Source: Stenotrophomonas sp. UBA2629 (GTDB lineage: Bacteria > Pseudomonadota > Gammaproteobacteria > Xanthomonadales > Xanthomonadaceae). Taken from it: DNA of 64,000 nucleotides. Under the pieces are notes generated by a model. The model did not search any database. It saw only the letters and a list, made by a program, of their open reading frames with translations, and had not been told where the DNA came from. The DNA lies in contig DEOB01000006.1 in NCBI GenBank assembly GCA_002359895.1, positions 62,001 to 126,000 of the forward strand, given 5' to 3'. Numbering within the stretch: position 1 is the first letter of the stretch; each line of letters begins with the position of its first letter. The position numbers were made by a program, and so were the translations under genes. This document shows positions 9,701-17,875 of the stretch, one piece after another.

Positions 9701-9857
9701 TGACGTTGACGGCGTCCAGCGTGGTGGCGCTGGGCGACGGCGTTGCGGTGCTGGCTTGTTGTGCGAAAGCGCCGGCCGGCAACATGGCGGCTGACAGCGC
9801 AAAGGCGATGGCGGCCGACAACGTGTCGCGGCCATGCGTGCGTGCGTTCTGTTTCAT
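6771..9857 (-). CDS. TonB-dependent outer-membrane receptor (Xanthomonas/Caulobacter type)
   Basis: A 1028-residue outer-membrane active transporter. It has a signal peptide ending at AFA (about residue 32), a plug domain (about 50-170) with the motif DANAVVEIITAEDVGKFPDK and VRGLSSELTLTELNG, and a long beta-barrel ending in VVYFGVNWKF, with the terminal aromatic residue needed for barrel insertion. The plug resembles the TonB-Xanth-Caul receptor group, many of which import plant-derived sugars. AGGAGAGGGG precedes the ATG at 9857. It is divergent from the GH92 operon and shares operator-like sites with it, so the likely cargo is a mannose-rich oligosaccharide from N-glycans. The substrate is inferred from context only. 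Confidence 0.9.
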   Translation of the reverse strand: MKQNARTHGRDTLSAAIAFALSAAMLPAGAFAQQASTATPSPSATTLDAVNVTGYRYAIEKSLEQKRDANAVVEIITAEDVGKFPDKNVADALQRVPGVIVTRDGGEGKNVSVRGLSSELTLTELNGNYVATAESNGDPTRSFNYTLLPANMLGSAELFKSPEARIDEGGIGGTVILHTRRPLDMESNTGFVSVEGTWADTTKKTDGQISASYSWHDKDDRFGVFVGYTDQKRTTRTMGASTEGWSWYGRDEGGTAVDVNGNPSDFNSNWWGGTGFYDQNGKYYTGFMMPTSVNLDVKDEERERKGGQITLQFKPVDNLTLTANYFRFDLSQNSQTHTIKVPEWNIARYWGDGNWAGGRLLDGLTMDPSGTIVTGADYSKHPGKAYYCSETDAAAGGMAPGGWGSDDCTVPTPQITGSYNLEEALSQTVDFSAEWRGESVDIAFKGGRTWAEGGPSLQFSVPLKPRSQNADGSWNLGNLASSWSLTGTPSMAFSPELMQNLKNGILQVDLGSTGSSWTRNTNQQKFAQIDTTWHNDSGFLESLQFGVKYRDGGIHRSTGNSYWACPGTDPSDYGNRYWNGRCNDIAQQFSPDFIYGMGNLAGGINASAFPAINYPAYISYLNKTYGPMQTRNEDNFVYNVDEKIYSTYLQANFRTERLRGNVGVRVVSTRQHADSTDKVTSYNDYFYDDANGNPLACQAGATVPGGAPADTYCGTEGYWRLSDDQQREESFAVSGLDRSYTDVLPSFNLAYDLTENLLLRAAASKVISRPSYSNIAAPGNLEYFSPEYVNDRRLTGGASEQGWYGSGSNKNLEAYKATQYDIGVEWYFQPGSVLGLGLFRKDVSNFSVPVVQDVTQNVGGQSVVVQNYSTTAGGRDAVSQGVEFYAQHTLDFGLGFQANYTWNDTNEAAITLEDGTAIGKSPLVGSAENQANFTVFYEVEKLLLRASWNRRGEVVQGLVSGLNLYQEPYQQIDLNAAYNVTPALSLTASVLNLTKEETRTHLGNDTKARFYSNGYAGRVVYFGVNWKF

Positions 9858-9895
9858 TCCCCTCTCCTGGATTGAATACGTAGCTGGTGTGGAAA

Positions 9896-9911
9896 CTTGA
9901 ATCGATCTAAT
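9896..9911. promoter_or_regulatory. LacI-type operator 1 (receptor side)
   Basis: The sequence CTTGAATCGATCTAAT is an imperfect 16-base palindrome centred on ATCGAT, 39 bases before the receptor start codon. It matches the core of the sites at 10022, 10341 and 17897. LacI-family repressors bind palindromes of this size, and such a gene (13073-14233) lies in the operon. Confidence 0.55.
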
Positions 9912-10021
9912 TATTGAAGCCGACTTCTTGTTTGATTACGACGTGCCCGGTGTACGGCCTGTTGGCCGTGGCAGACCTGGCCACCGCATCCTTTCCATCT
10001 CCTGCAATCGCGTCCGGTCTA

Positions 10022-10037
10022 TTTGGATCGATCTAAA
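10022..10037. promoter_or_regulatory. LacI-type operator 2
   Basis: TTTGGATCGATCTAAA has only one mismatched pair and is the best of the four sites. It lies 165 bases upstream of the receptor gene in the divergent control region. With sites 1 and 3 it would allow looping by a LacI-family dimer pair; that is inference. Confidence 0.65.
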
Positions 10038-10340
10038 CGATTGGCGCTGATTTTTTAGCACAAGCAGGCCCCCGGACGCATGCTGCTGCGCAATATGGCG
10101 GGCGCCGCGGCGATTGGCGGGCAGCCATTGCGCGGTCTGGCTACAAGCGTCTGTCGCGGCGGGGCGGGGCTGGCCGCAGGCGTCTTGGCCGCGTTGCAGA
10201 GTGCGATTGCCCAGCGGCCAGTTGTGCGCGCCGGTTAGCGCAAGAAGGCAGCGGCAACGAAAGCGAAGCGATGGGGCTGTCCCTTCGGATCGCCTGATTG
10301 CTGCGCCGCAGAATGCAACCGTCGAAATTCTCATGCTTTA

Positions 10341-10356
10341 CTTAAATCGATCTAAA
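10341..10356. promoter_or_regulatory. LacI-type operator 3 (GH92 side)
   Basis: CTTAAATCGATCTAAA shares the right half-site GATCTAAA with site 2. It lies 255 bases before the GH92 ATG, on the side of the rightward operon, and presumably marks its promoter. Confidence 0.58.
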
Positions 10357-10549
10357 TTCATCAGGGGGACGTTCAGGGATGAAAATCCTGTCTCTGTTTG
10401 AGTCATCGCGTTCGGGAGATAGCCCGATGATATGTACACATTTGCTGCAAATCGGCGCTGTTTCCTGCCCTTTACGGAGGCGCTGCGTGCTGTCTTGCTG
10501 ATCCCGGCACTCTCTCCCCCGTCCCGGTTGGGATGGGCCCGGCATCAGC

Positions 10550-10569
10550 GGCCCGGCTTCGGCCGGGCC
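10550..10569 (+). promoter_or_regulatory. UUCG hairpin in the GH92 leader
   Basis: A perfect 8-bp GC stem (GGCCCGGC with GCCGGGCC) closed by the very stable TTCG tetraloop ends 41 bases before the GH92 start codon. It is not followed by a T run. It may stabilise or attenuate the operon mRNA. Confidence 0.45.
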
Positions 10570-10610
10570 ACCCTCTCGCCTCACCGACATCGACCCACAG
10601 GATCCATCAC

Positions 10611-13073
10611 ATGAGCCGTATGCCGTCTGCCCCCGCCTTTCACCCCGTGCGCCGCCCGTTGGCGGGCCTGGCCTGTCTGCTGGCGCTGTCGTTCGCGCCG
10701 TTGCTGCAGGCTGCGCCTGCCGGGCTGGAGCGGGAGGTCAATACCTTCATCGGCAGCAAGGATGACGGCAACACCTTTCCCGGGGCGTCGGCGCCGTTCG
10801 GCTTGATCCAGGTCAGCCCCATCGGCAGCCATTACGCCGGGTGGCGCTATGACGACGAAAAGATCCGGGGCTTCGGGCACTCCTTCATTTCCGGTGCCGG
10901 TTGCTGGGAACAGGGCGGGCAGGTGTCGGTACTGCCGGTCACCGGCAGCATCGGCCCGGGCGGTGATTTCGACACGGCCAACGCCAAGCGGTTCGACCAC
11001 AAGAACTACGCGTCCAGCTACAGCCACGACGGCGAAGTAGGGCAGGCGGGCTACTACAAGGTGCGCCTCACCAGTTACGGCGGCATCGATGTGGAAGCCA
11101 CCGCGCGCACCCGCGCGGCCAGCGAGCGTTACACCTTCAGCGCCGGCAGCGGGCAGGGCCACGTGTTGGTCAATGTGGGCCAGGCCAATGAGCGCCATTC
11201 GGTGATCGGCAGTGTCGTTGACGTGGTCGGTGACCGTGCGGTGGAAGGCAAGCTGGTGACCAAAAGCTTCTGCGGCGGGCACCAATACACCACGTGGTTC
11301 CGCATTGAGTTTGATCGGCCGTTCAAGGCGTTTGGCACCTGGGGCGAAGGCGGTGGCCTGCCCAACGCGCGCCACAGCATGGAAGGCGAGCTCAAGCCCA
11401 ACGGTGCGTGGTTGAGCTTTGACCTGGCCGATGGCCGCGCGGTGACCGCCACCAGCGCCATCTCGCATGTGGATGCCGAAGGTGCGCGCAACAACCTGCG
11501 TGCCGATGGCATGCAGGGTAATGCGCTGATGGGCTTTGACCGCATGCGCACGCTCGCGCAACAGGCCTGGAACAAGGAACTGGATGCCGTGCGCGTGCAG
11601 GGCGGCAATGCCGACGACCGCACCGTGCTGTACACCGCGCTGTACCACGCGCTGCTGCAGCCGATGACCGGTAGCGATGCCGATGGCCGCTACCGTGGCT
11701 ATGACGATGGCATCCATCGCGCGGATGGTTGGACGTACTACGAGTATTTCTCGCTGTGGGACACCTACCGCACACAGAATCAGTGGTTGGCGATGACCCG
11801 CCCGGACGTGGCGCGCGATATCGGCCGCAGTGTGTTGGCCATCGACGAGCAAGGGGGGTGGTTGCCGCGTTGGGGCTATGCCAACTTTGAAACCAACATC
11901 ATGACCGGCGATCCGGTGACGCCGTTCCTGGTGGATTTGTGGCGTTTTGGCGCGCTGGATGGCCGCGAAGCCGATGCGTGGAACGCGCTGCGTCGCAATG
12001 CGTTCTCGATGCCGCCGATGAACTCTCGTTTTGCCGGGCGCTCGGGCAATGCCAGTTATCTGGCCAATGGCTATGTCGCCTACGACCGTGCATTCCCATC
12101 CAAGGGCATGGACGTTGACCCGCACCATGGCGGCTCGGCCACGCTGGAATACGCCTTGGCCGACTGCGCACTGGCGCAGATGGCTGATGGCCTGGGTCAT
12201 GCCGACGATGCCAAAACCCTGCGCGAACGCGGTGGCAACTGGCACAAAGTGTGGGATGCGCAGGTGCGCGATGCCGAGACCGGCATGAGTGGTTTCCCGC
12301 GTCCACGCGCGGAAGGCGGGCAGTGGTACACGCCGGCCGATGGCCACTACAGCCCGCGTTCGCAGCATGGCTTCCACGAAGGCACCGGTTGGCAATACCA
12401 GTGGCTGGCGCAGCAGGACGTGCCGGGCCTGGTGACGGCCATGCATGGCCGTGAAAAGGCCGGGCAGCGTCTGGATGCTTTCTTCGCCTACGACGAGCTG
12501 CTCAAAGCACCGCTCTCCGCCGCGCGCAAGGAGTGGGTAGTGGGGCCGTACAGCTACTACAACCAATACCGCTACAACCCGAACAATGAGCCGGACCTGC
12601 ATTCGCCGTGGATGTACACGCTGATCGGCCAGCCGTGGAAGACCGCCACCGTGGTGCGCGCCGCGCAGCAGCTGTTCACCAATGCGCCCAATGGCGTGAC
12701 CGGCAATGACGACCTGGGCACGATGTCGGCCTGGTACCTGTTCAGTGCGTTGGGCCTGTACCCCGCCGTGCCGGGCAGTGGCGAACTGCTGCTGCATGCG
12801 CCGCGTTTCAGCAATGCGCAGGTCAAGCTGGGCAACGGCCGCACGCTGACGCTGCAGGCTCCCGGTGCTGATGGCCGCAGCCTGCAATACATCCAGAGCG
12901 TGCAGTTCAACGGCAAGCCGCAGCCGCAGGTGTGGCTGGACTGGGCGCAGCTGCGCAACGGCGGCACGGTGAACTTTGCGCTGGGCGCGCAGGCACCGGA
13001 GCAGGGCTGGGGCACTGAGGTGGCCGATCTGCCGGTTTCCTACTGCGCCACACCGGGTAGCAGCTTGAAGTGA
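10611..13073 (+). CDS. Secreted GH92 alpha-mannosidase
   Basis: An exo-acting, calcium-dependent alpha-mannosidase that removes terminal mannose from N-glycans. The 820-residue protein has a signal peptide (hydrophobic core LAGLACLLALSFAPLL, cleavage near LQA-AP) and GH92 hallmarks: the N-terminal NTFIGSKDDGNTFPGASAPFG and, near the C-terminus, GNDDLGTMSAWYLFSALG, which carries the aspartates of the catalytic base. The plus-one subsite segment reads NNEPDLHSPWMY, different from the NEPSHH of well-studied alpha-1,2 enzymes, so linkage specificity is uncertain. The ATG at 10611 is chosen because the signal peptide starts there. First gene of the seven-gene operon; its stop overlaps the repressor start (TGATG). 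Confidence 0.92.
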   Translation: MSRMPSAPAFHPVRRPLAGLACLLALSFAPLLQAAPAGLEREVNTFIGSKDDGNTFPGASAPFGLIQVSPIGSHYAGWRYDDEKIRGFGHSFISGAGCWEQGGQVSVLPVTGSIGPGGDFDTANAKRFDHKNYASSYSHDGEVGQAGYYKVRLTSYGGIDVEATARTRAASERYTFSAGSGQGHVLVNVGQANERHSVIGSVVDVVGDRAVEGKLVTKSFCGGHQYTTWFRIEFDRPFKAFGTWGEGGGLPNARHSMEGELKPNGAWLSFDLADGRAVTATSAISHVDAEGARNNLRADGMQGNALMGFDRMRTLAQQAWNKELDAVRVQGGNADDRTVLYTALYHALLQPMTGSDADGRYRGYDDGIHRADGWTYYEYFSLWDTYRTQNQWLAMTRPDVARDIGRSVLAIDEQGGWLPRWGYANFETNIMTGDPVTPFLVDLWRFGALDGREADAWNALRRNAFSMPPMNSRFAGRSGNASYLANGYVAYDRAFPSKGMDVDPHHGGSATLEYALADCALAQMADGLGHADDAKTLRERGGNWHKVWDAQVRDAETGMSGFPRPRAEGGQWYTPADGHYSPRSQHGFHEGTGWQYQWLAQQDVPGLVTAMHGREKAGQRLDAFFAYDELLKAPLSAARKEWVVGPYSYYNQYRYNPNNEPDLHSPWMYTLIGQPWKTATVVRAAQQLFTNAPNGVTGNDDLGTMSAWYLFSALGLYPAVPGSGELLLHAPRFSNAQVKLGNGRTLTLQAPGADGRSLQYIQSVQFNGKPQPQVWLDWAQLRNGGTVNFALGAQAPEQGWGTEVADLPVSYCATPGSSLK

Positions 13074-14233
13074 TGGACAAGCGCGCCAAGTCAGCGAAGC
13101 CATTGCCGGGTGCCGATGCGCTCACCGGCGATCCATTAGGCTTGGCGCACTCAGACAGACCAGCGGATGCAATGAACGAGAAATCTCCAGGCGCCAGCAA
13201 GGGCGTGCGCAAGGCTGAAAAGCGGGCGGTCACCGTCACCGATATCGCACAGGCGGTGGGCGTGTCGCGGGCAACCGTGTCACTGGTGCTGCGGGGCAGC
13301 CCGCTGGTCAATGTCGATACGCGCGCCAAGGTGGAAGCCGAGCTGCGCCGCCAGCGTTATGTGTACAACCGCACGGCGGCCAACCTGCGCCGGCGCACGT
13401 CCTCATCCATCGCGCTGGTCATCAACGACCTCTCCAACCCGTTCTTCGCAGAGTTTGCATCGGGCGTGGATGAGGCGCTCGGCGGCAAGGGCTATGTCAC
13501 CCTGCTGGGCAGCACCGGCGAATCGCCGGAGCGTCAGCAGGCGGTGTTGTCCACGTTGATGGAACACACCCCCACCGGTTTCATTCTGTCGCCGGCAGAA
13601 GGCAGCGACACACAGGCGCTGACGCAGGTGTTGGGCGTGCATGCCAACGTGCTGCTGTTCAACCGTGAGCTGGCAGGTGCCGAATGGGATTTCCTCACCT
13701 TGGACAACCAGCACGGCGCGTACATGGCGACGCGTCACCTGATCGAACGCGGGCATCGTGACATCGCCTTCTTCGGCGGACACGCTGCATCCAGTTCGTG
13801 CCTGCAGCGTCGCACCGGTTACCAGCAGGCATTGAGCGAGGCCGGCTTGTCGGCGCGCGCGGAATGGTTGATTGAATCGGCCCCCAATCGCTTGGAAGCC
13901 GCCGCGCGCACCGGCGAACTGTTCAACAGTGAGCAGCGCCCCAGCGCGGCGGTCTGCTACAACGACACCGTCGCGCTTGGCCTGATGCTGGGCCTGACCT
14001 CGCGTGGCATCCGCCCGGGTGGCGATTTCGCCGTCACCGGGTTCGATGATATTTCCGAAGCCGCCGTCGCGGTGCCGCCGCTGACGACCTTGACCGCCGA
14101 CCCGCGCGAACGGGGTCGCCAAGCAGCTGCGTTGTTGCTGCAACGGCTGGACAACCCCGACGCACCGCCGATGCGCACCGTTGCACCGGTGCAATTGCGC
14201 ATCCGCGAGAGTAGTGCGGCGCGGCCTGCCTGA
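13073..14233 (+). CDS. LacI-family transcriptional repressor of the mannoside operon
   Basis: The 386-residue protein has a helix-turn-helix at about 60-80 (VTVTDIAQAVGVSRATVSLVL), a hinge, and a periplasmic-binding-protein-like sugar domain (IALVINDLSNPFFAEFASGV; near the end GDFAVTGFDDISEAA). The HTH is preceded by about 55 residues of low-complexity sequence if the ATG at 13073 is used; a later ATG at 13172 gives a shorter, more typical protein. The first is preferred because it overlaps the GH92 stop. It probably binds the four ATCGAT palindromes and releases them with mannose or a related effector; the ligand is not deducible. Confidence 0.9.
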   Translation: MDKRAKSAKPLPGADALTGDPLGLAHSDRPADAMNEKSPGASKGVRKAEKRAVTVTDIAQAVGVSRATVSLVLRGSPLVNVDTRAKVEAELRRQRYVYNRTAANLRRRTSSSIALVINDLSNPFFAEFASGVDEALGGKGYVTLLGSTGESPERQQAVLSTLMEHTPTGFILSPAEGSDTQALTQVLGVHANVLLFNRELAGAEWDFLTLDNQHGAYMATRHLIERGHRDIAFFGGHAASSSCLQRRTGYQQALSEAGLSARAEWLIESAPNRLEAAARTGELFNSEQRPSAAVCYNDTVALGLMLGLTSRGIRPGGDFAVTGFDDISEAAVAVPPLTTLTADPRERGRQAAALLLQRLDNPDAPPMRTVAPVQLRIRESSAARPA

Positions 14234-14279
14234 CGCTCAAACCCTTTCCTCCACATCACCGCACCGAGGCGCAACGCGC

Positions 14280-15587
14280 ATGGCGATACCCACAACACCG
14301 CTGAAAACGACCGGCTCGTCCGCCTCGGTGGTCAACCCGCGCATGGCCTTGGCGGTGGCCACCACCATCTTCTTCATGTGGGGCTTTTTGACCAGCCTCA
14401 ACGATGTGTTGATTCCGCACCTGAAGGCGGTGTTCGAGTTGAATTACACCCGCGCGATGCTGGTGCAGTTCACCTTTTTTGGTGCGTATTTCCTGATGTC
14501 GTTGCCGGCGGGCCGGTTGGTGGCACGCCTGGGTTACAAGAACGGCATCGTCGCCGGCCTGGTGATCGCCGGCATTGGTGCGTTGGGTTTCTGGCCGGCG
14601 TCGTCGCTGCGGATCTATGAGGCATTTTTGGCCTCGCTGTTTGTCCTGGCCACCGGCATTACCGTGCTGCAGGTAGCCGCCAATCCTTACGTCGCCTTGT
14701 TGGGGCCGGAGCAGACCGCGTCCAGCCGGCTCACGCTTGCGCAGGCGCTGAACTCGCTGGGCACCACACTGGCGCCGCTGTTTGGCGGCTTGTTGATCCT
14801 CGGCACCACCGTAAAAAGCGGCGAGCAGATCGCCGCACTGCCCGCAGCCGAACAAATCGCATACCGCGCCGCTGAAGCGCAGTCCGTGCTGGGCCCGTAT
14901 GTTGGCCTGGCGATCACGCTGATGTTGCTGGCGGTGTTTGTGTACCTGTTCCGCCTGCCGTCGCTGACCGAGGCCACCGAGCAGGCCGATACCAGCCACC
15001 ACACGCTGTTTGATGCCCTGCGCAAGCCGCATGTGTTTTTCGGCGTGTTGGCGATCTTCTTCTACGTGGGCGCGGAAGTATCCATCGGCAGCTTCCTGGT
15101 CAACTATCTATCGCTACCGGAAATCGGTGGGCTCACCGAGCAACAGGCCACTAACTACGTGTCGGCGTATTGGGGCGGTGCGATGATCGGCCGCTTTGCC
15201 GGCTCGGCGTTGCTGGTGCGTTATTCGCCACGCAGGCTGCTGTCTGGTTTTGCGGTCGCCAACATCGTGTTGCTGGCGCTGACCTTGATGTCGTCCGGGC
15301 AGGTGGCGTTGTACTGCATCGTGGCCACGGGCCTGTTCAACTCGATCATGTTCCCGACCATCTTCGCGCTGGGCATCGAGCGGCTGGGCCCGCTCACCAA
15401 CAAGGCCTCCAGCCTGCTGATCATGGCCATTGTGGGTGGCGCGTTGATACCGCTGTTGCAGGGCGTATTGGCCGACCGCATTGGCCTGCATTACTCCTTC
15501 ATCGTGCCGCTGCTCTGCTACGGCTACGTCATTTTTTACGGACTGGTGGGCTCGCGCCCCGGTACCGGCAACGGCCAAGGAGGCTGA
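14280..15587 (+). CDS. Sugar:proton symporter, FucP/GluP family (MFS)
   Basis: A 435-residue inner-membrane transporter with about 12 transmembrane helices. It carries FHS-family signatures: FFMWGFLTSLNDVLIPHLK in helix 1 (as in FucP and GluP) and LPAGRLVARLGYKNG after helix 2. Family members take up fucose, glucose, galactose or mannose. Here it most likely imports mannose released in the periplasm. The ATG at 14280 with GAGGCG upstream is preferred over an upstream in-frame ATG that overlaps the repressor gene. It sits 46 bases after the repressor and 6 bases before the fructokinase. Confidence 0.9.
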   Translation: MAIPTTPLKTTGSSASVVNPRMALAVATTIFFMWGFLTSLNDVLIPHLKAVFELNYTRAMLVQFTFFGAYFLMSLPAGRLVARLGYKNGIVAGLVIAGIGALGFWPASSLRIYEAFLASLFVLATGITVLQVAANPYVALLGPEQTASSRLTLAQALNSLGTTLAPLFGGLLILGTTVKSGEQIAALPAAEQIAYRAAEAQSVLGPYVGLAITLMLLAVFVYLFRLPSLTEATEQADTSHHTLFDALRKPHVFFGVLAIFFYVGAEVSIGSFLVNYLSLPEIGGLTEQQATNYVSAYWGGAMIGRFAGSALLVRYSPRRLLSGFAVANIVLLALTLMSSGQVALYCIVATGLFNSIMFPTIFALGIERLGPLTNKASSLLIMAIVGGALIPLLQGVLADRIGLHYSFIVPLLCYGYVIFYGLVGSRPGTGNGQGG

Positions 15588-15593
15588 GGCCAG

Positions 15594-16589
15594 ATGGGCA
15601 AGATTGTTTGTTTCGGCGAAATTTTGATCGATCTATTGGCGCAGCCACCGGCAACGCCGGACACTCCGCGCGCGTTCCTGCAGTACGCCGGCGGTGCCCC
15701 CGCCAACGTCGCAGTGGCGGCCGCGCGCCTGGGGGCCAGCAGCCACTTCGCCGGCATGCTGGGCCGCGACATGTTTGGTGACTTCCTGGTTGAAAGCCTG
15801 GAGCAGGCCGGCGTCGCCACCGATTGCATCGTCCGTACGGATGCGGCAAAAACCGCGCTGGCTTTCGTCGCACTGGATGCCAGCGGCGAGCGCAGCTTCA
15901 GTTTCTATCGTCCACCGGCGGCGGACCTGCTGTTCCGCAGCGAGCACTTCAATGAAGCCTGCTTCGAGCAGACCGCCTGCTTCCATGTCTGTTCCAACAG
16001 CCTGACCGAGCCGGCCATCGCCGAAGCGACGTTCACCGGCATGGACCGCGCACGCGCGGCCGGTGCGGTGGTCAGCCTGGATCTGAACCTGCGCCCGGCG
16101 TTGTGGCCGGCGGATGTCGACCCCACGCCGCGGCTGTGGCAGGCGCTTGAGCGTGCCGAGCTGGTCAAGCTGTCGCGTGAGGAGCTGGACTACCTTGCGC
16201 AACCGCTTGGGGACGACGGTGAGGTGCAGGTGCTGAGGCGCCTGCTGGGTGCGCGCACGCGCTGGCTGATTGTTACCGACGGTGCCGGCATGCTGCGCTG
16301 GTACACGCGTCAGGCCAGTGGCGAGGTGCCCAGTTTCCAGGTGGATGCAGTGGATACCACTGCCGCCGGGGATGCATTTGTCGGCGGCGTGCTGGTGGGA
16401 TTGGGTGAGCGCGGCGGTGCCGGCGAGGGCTTTGCCGCGTTCTGCGAAAACCCGCAGGCCATTACCGAAACACTGCGCTTTGCCGCCGCCGTGGGTGCGT
16501 TGGCCGTTACCCGCAAGGGCGCCTTCGCCGCCATGCCCAGCCTGCACGAAGTGCAGCAACTGTTGCAGCAACAGGATGTCATCGCATGA
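15594..16589 (+). CDS. Fructokinase (PfkB family)
   Basis: Phosphorylates fructose to fructose 6-phosphate with ATP. The 331-residue product begins with the family strand KIVCFGEILIDLLA, has the GGAPANVAVAAARLG signature, and ends with the active-site motif DTTAAGDAFVGGVLVGLG. In the usual DTxGAGD motif the first Gly of the anion hole is Ala here; the catalytic Asp is kept, and this variant is seen in other fructokinases. Its stop overlaps the next start (ATGA). With the isomerase downstream it closes a mannose to fructose to fructose 6-phosphate route. Confidence 0.88.
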   Translation: MGKIVCFGEILIDLLAQPPATPDTPRAFLQYAGGAPANVAVAAARLGASSHFAGMLGRDMFGDFLVESLEQAGVATDCIVRTDAAKTALAFVALDASGERSFSFYRPPAADLLFRSEHFNEACFEQTACFHVCSNSLTEPAIAEATFTGMDRARAAGAVVSLDLNLRPALWPADVDPTPRLWQALERAELVKLSREELDYLAQPLGDDGEVQVLRRLLGARTRWLIVTDGAGMLRWYTRQASGEVPSFQVDAVDTTAAGDAFVGGVLVGLGERGGAGEGFAAFCENPQAITETLRFAAAVGALAVTRKGAFAAMPSLHEVQQLLQQQDVIA

Positions 16590-17830
16590 ATACCCGCACT
16601 CCCGACTTCCGCTCCCCGGCTTTCCTGCGCGCGCATATCGCCGACACGATGGCCTTCTATCACCCGCACTGCATTGATCCGCAGGGGGGCTTTTTTCATT
16701 ACTACCGTGACGATGGCAGCGTCTATGACGCCACCCATCGCCACCTGGTGAGCAGCACGCGTTTTGTCTTCAACTACGCCATGGCCTACCGCGAATACGG
16801 CAATGCCGAGTATCTGGACGCGGTCAAGCATGGCGTGGATTACCTGCGCAACGTGCACCGCAACCCCGCCACCGGCGGCTATGCGTGGACGCTGCGCGAG
16901 GGCAAGGTCGAGGACGACATGAACCACTGCTACGGCGTGGCTTTTGTGCTGCTGGCCTACAGCTGTGCGTTGAAGGCCGGCATCGAGCAGGGCCGCGTGT
17001 GGATGGATGAAACCTGGCAGCTGCTGGAGCACCATTTCTGGGAGCCCCAGTACGGTCTTTACCGTGACGAGGCCGATGCGCAGTGGAACTTCACCGGCTA
17101 CCGCGGCCAGAACGCCAACATGCATATGTGCGAGGCCATGCTCGCCGCGTTCGAGGCCAGCGGTGAGCAGCGCTATCTCGATCGCGCACTGCAGCTGGCC
17201 GACAACATGACCCGCCATCAAGCCGCCAAGGCCGGTGGGCTGGTGTGGGAGCACTACGACACCGAGTGGAACATTGATTGGGATTACAACCTCGACAATC
17301 CCAAGCACCTGTTCCGCCCGTGGGGTTTCCAGCCCGGCCACCAGACCGAATGGGCCAAGCTGCTGATGATTCTGGACCGCCACGTCCAGGCCGATTGGCT
17401 GGTGCCGACCGCACGGCATCTGTTTGATACAGCCATGGCCAATGCATGGGACCAAGCGCGCGGTGGCCTGTATTACGGCTTCGCACCGCAGGCGCGCCGC
17501 CAGCCCGGCATGGACGGTGCGGCCATCGGCAGCGACAGTTTTGTCTGCGACGACGACAAGTATTTCTGGGTGCAGGCCGAATCGCTGGCCGCTGCCGCGC
17601 TGCTGGCCAAGCGCACCGGCGATGCCAGCTACTGGCAGTGGTACGAGCGCCTGTGGGCGTATTCGTGGACGCACCTGGTGGATCACAAATACGGCGCGTG
17701 GTTCCGCATCCTCGACGCGGACAACCGCAAGTACAGCGACGAGAAGAGCCCGGCAGGCAAGACCGACTACCACACCATGGGCGCCTGCCACGAAGTGTTG
17801 AACGTGGTGCGCGAGGGCGTGCCGGGCTGA
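16586..17830 (+). CDS. N-acylglucosamine 2-epimerase family protein, probable mannose isomerase
   Basis: The 414-residue protein is an (alpha/alpha)6-barrel of the AGE/YihS family. Visible features are HRHLVSSTRFVFNYAMAYR near the N-terminus, GQNANMHMCEAMLAAFEA in the middle and WGFQPGHQTEWAKLL plus KTDYHTMGACHEVL later, giving the cluster of His and Glu residues used in the active site. Family members are N-acylglucosamine 2-epimerase, cellobiose 2-epimerase or mannose (aldose-ketose) isomerase. Between a fructokinase and mannosidases the isomerase role, mannose to fructose in the cytoplasm, fits best. No signal peptide is present. Confidence 0.85.
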   Translation: MNTRTPDFRSPAFLRAHIADTMAFYHPHCIDPQGGFFHYYRDDGSVYDATHRHLVSSTRFVFNYAMAYREYGNAEYLDAVKHGVDYLRNVHRNPATGGYAWTLREGKVEDDMNHCYGVAFVLLAYSCALKAGIEQGRVWMDETWQLLEHHFWEPQYGLYRDEADAQWNFTGYRGQNANMHMCEAMLAAFEASGEQRYLDRALQLADNMTRHQAAKAGGLVWEHYDTEWNIDWDYNLDNPKHLFRPWGFQPGHQTEWAKLLMILDRHVQADWLVPTARHLFDTAMANAWDQARGGLYYGFAPQARRQPGMDGAAIGSDSFVCDDDKYFWVQAESLAAAALLAKRTGDASYWQWYERLWAYSWTHLVDHKYGAWFRILDADNRKYSDEKSPAGKTDYHTMGACHEVLNVVREGVPG

Positions 17831-17875
17831 GTCCCGGCGCATCGGCAGCGGCAACGGCGGCGAAAGGAGTATGTG

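Larger units (their letters stand above)
9858..10610. promoter_or_regulatory. Divergent control region between receptor and GH92 operon
   Basis: This 753-base stretch has no convincing gene on either strand. It holds three near-palindromic ATCGAT-centred operators (at 9896, 10022 and 10341) and a UUCG hairpin close to the GH92 start. Promoter hexamers could not be fixed with confidence. The central part (about 10080-10320) shows no recognisable structure. Confidence 0.6.

Noticed and set aside
7194..9794. Very long open frame on the plus strand opposite the TonB receptor
   Set aside because: It is a mirror of the receptor gene caused by high GC and lacks stops by composition; its product has no domain, and the receptor is clearly real.
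10114..10401. 95-codon plus-strand frame in the divergent control region
   Set aside because: Arg-rich product without a ribosome site or motif; it overlaps an operator and ends far from the next gene.
10581..13103. Long minus-strand frame opposite GH92
   Set aside because: Same composition artefact; the GH92 product has signal peptide and catalytic motifs, the opposite frame has none.
15622..15637. An ATCGAT-centred sequence resembling the LacI operators inside the fructokinase gene
   Set aside because: It encodes the conserved GEILIDL motif of PfkB kinases and its right half-site is poor, so coding constraint explains it.
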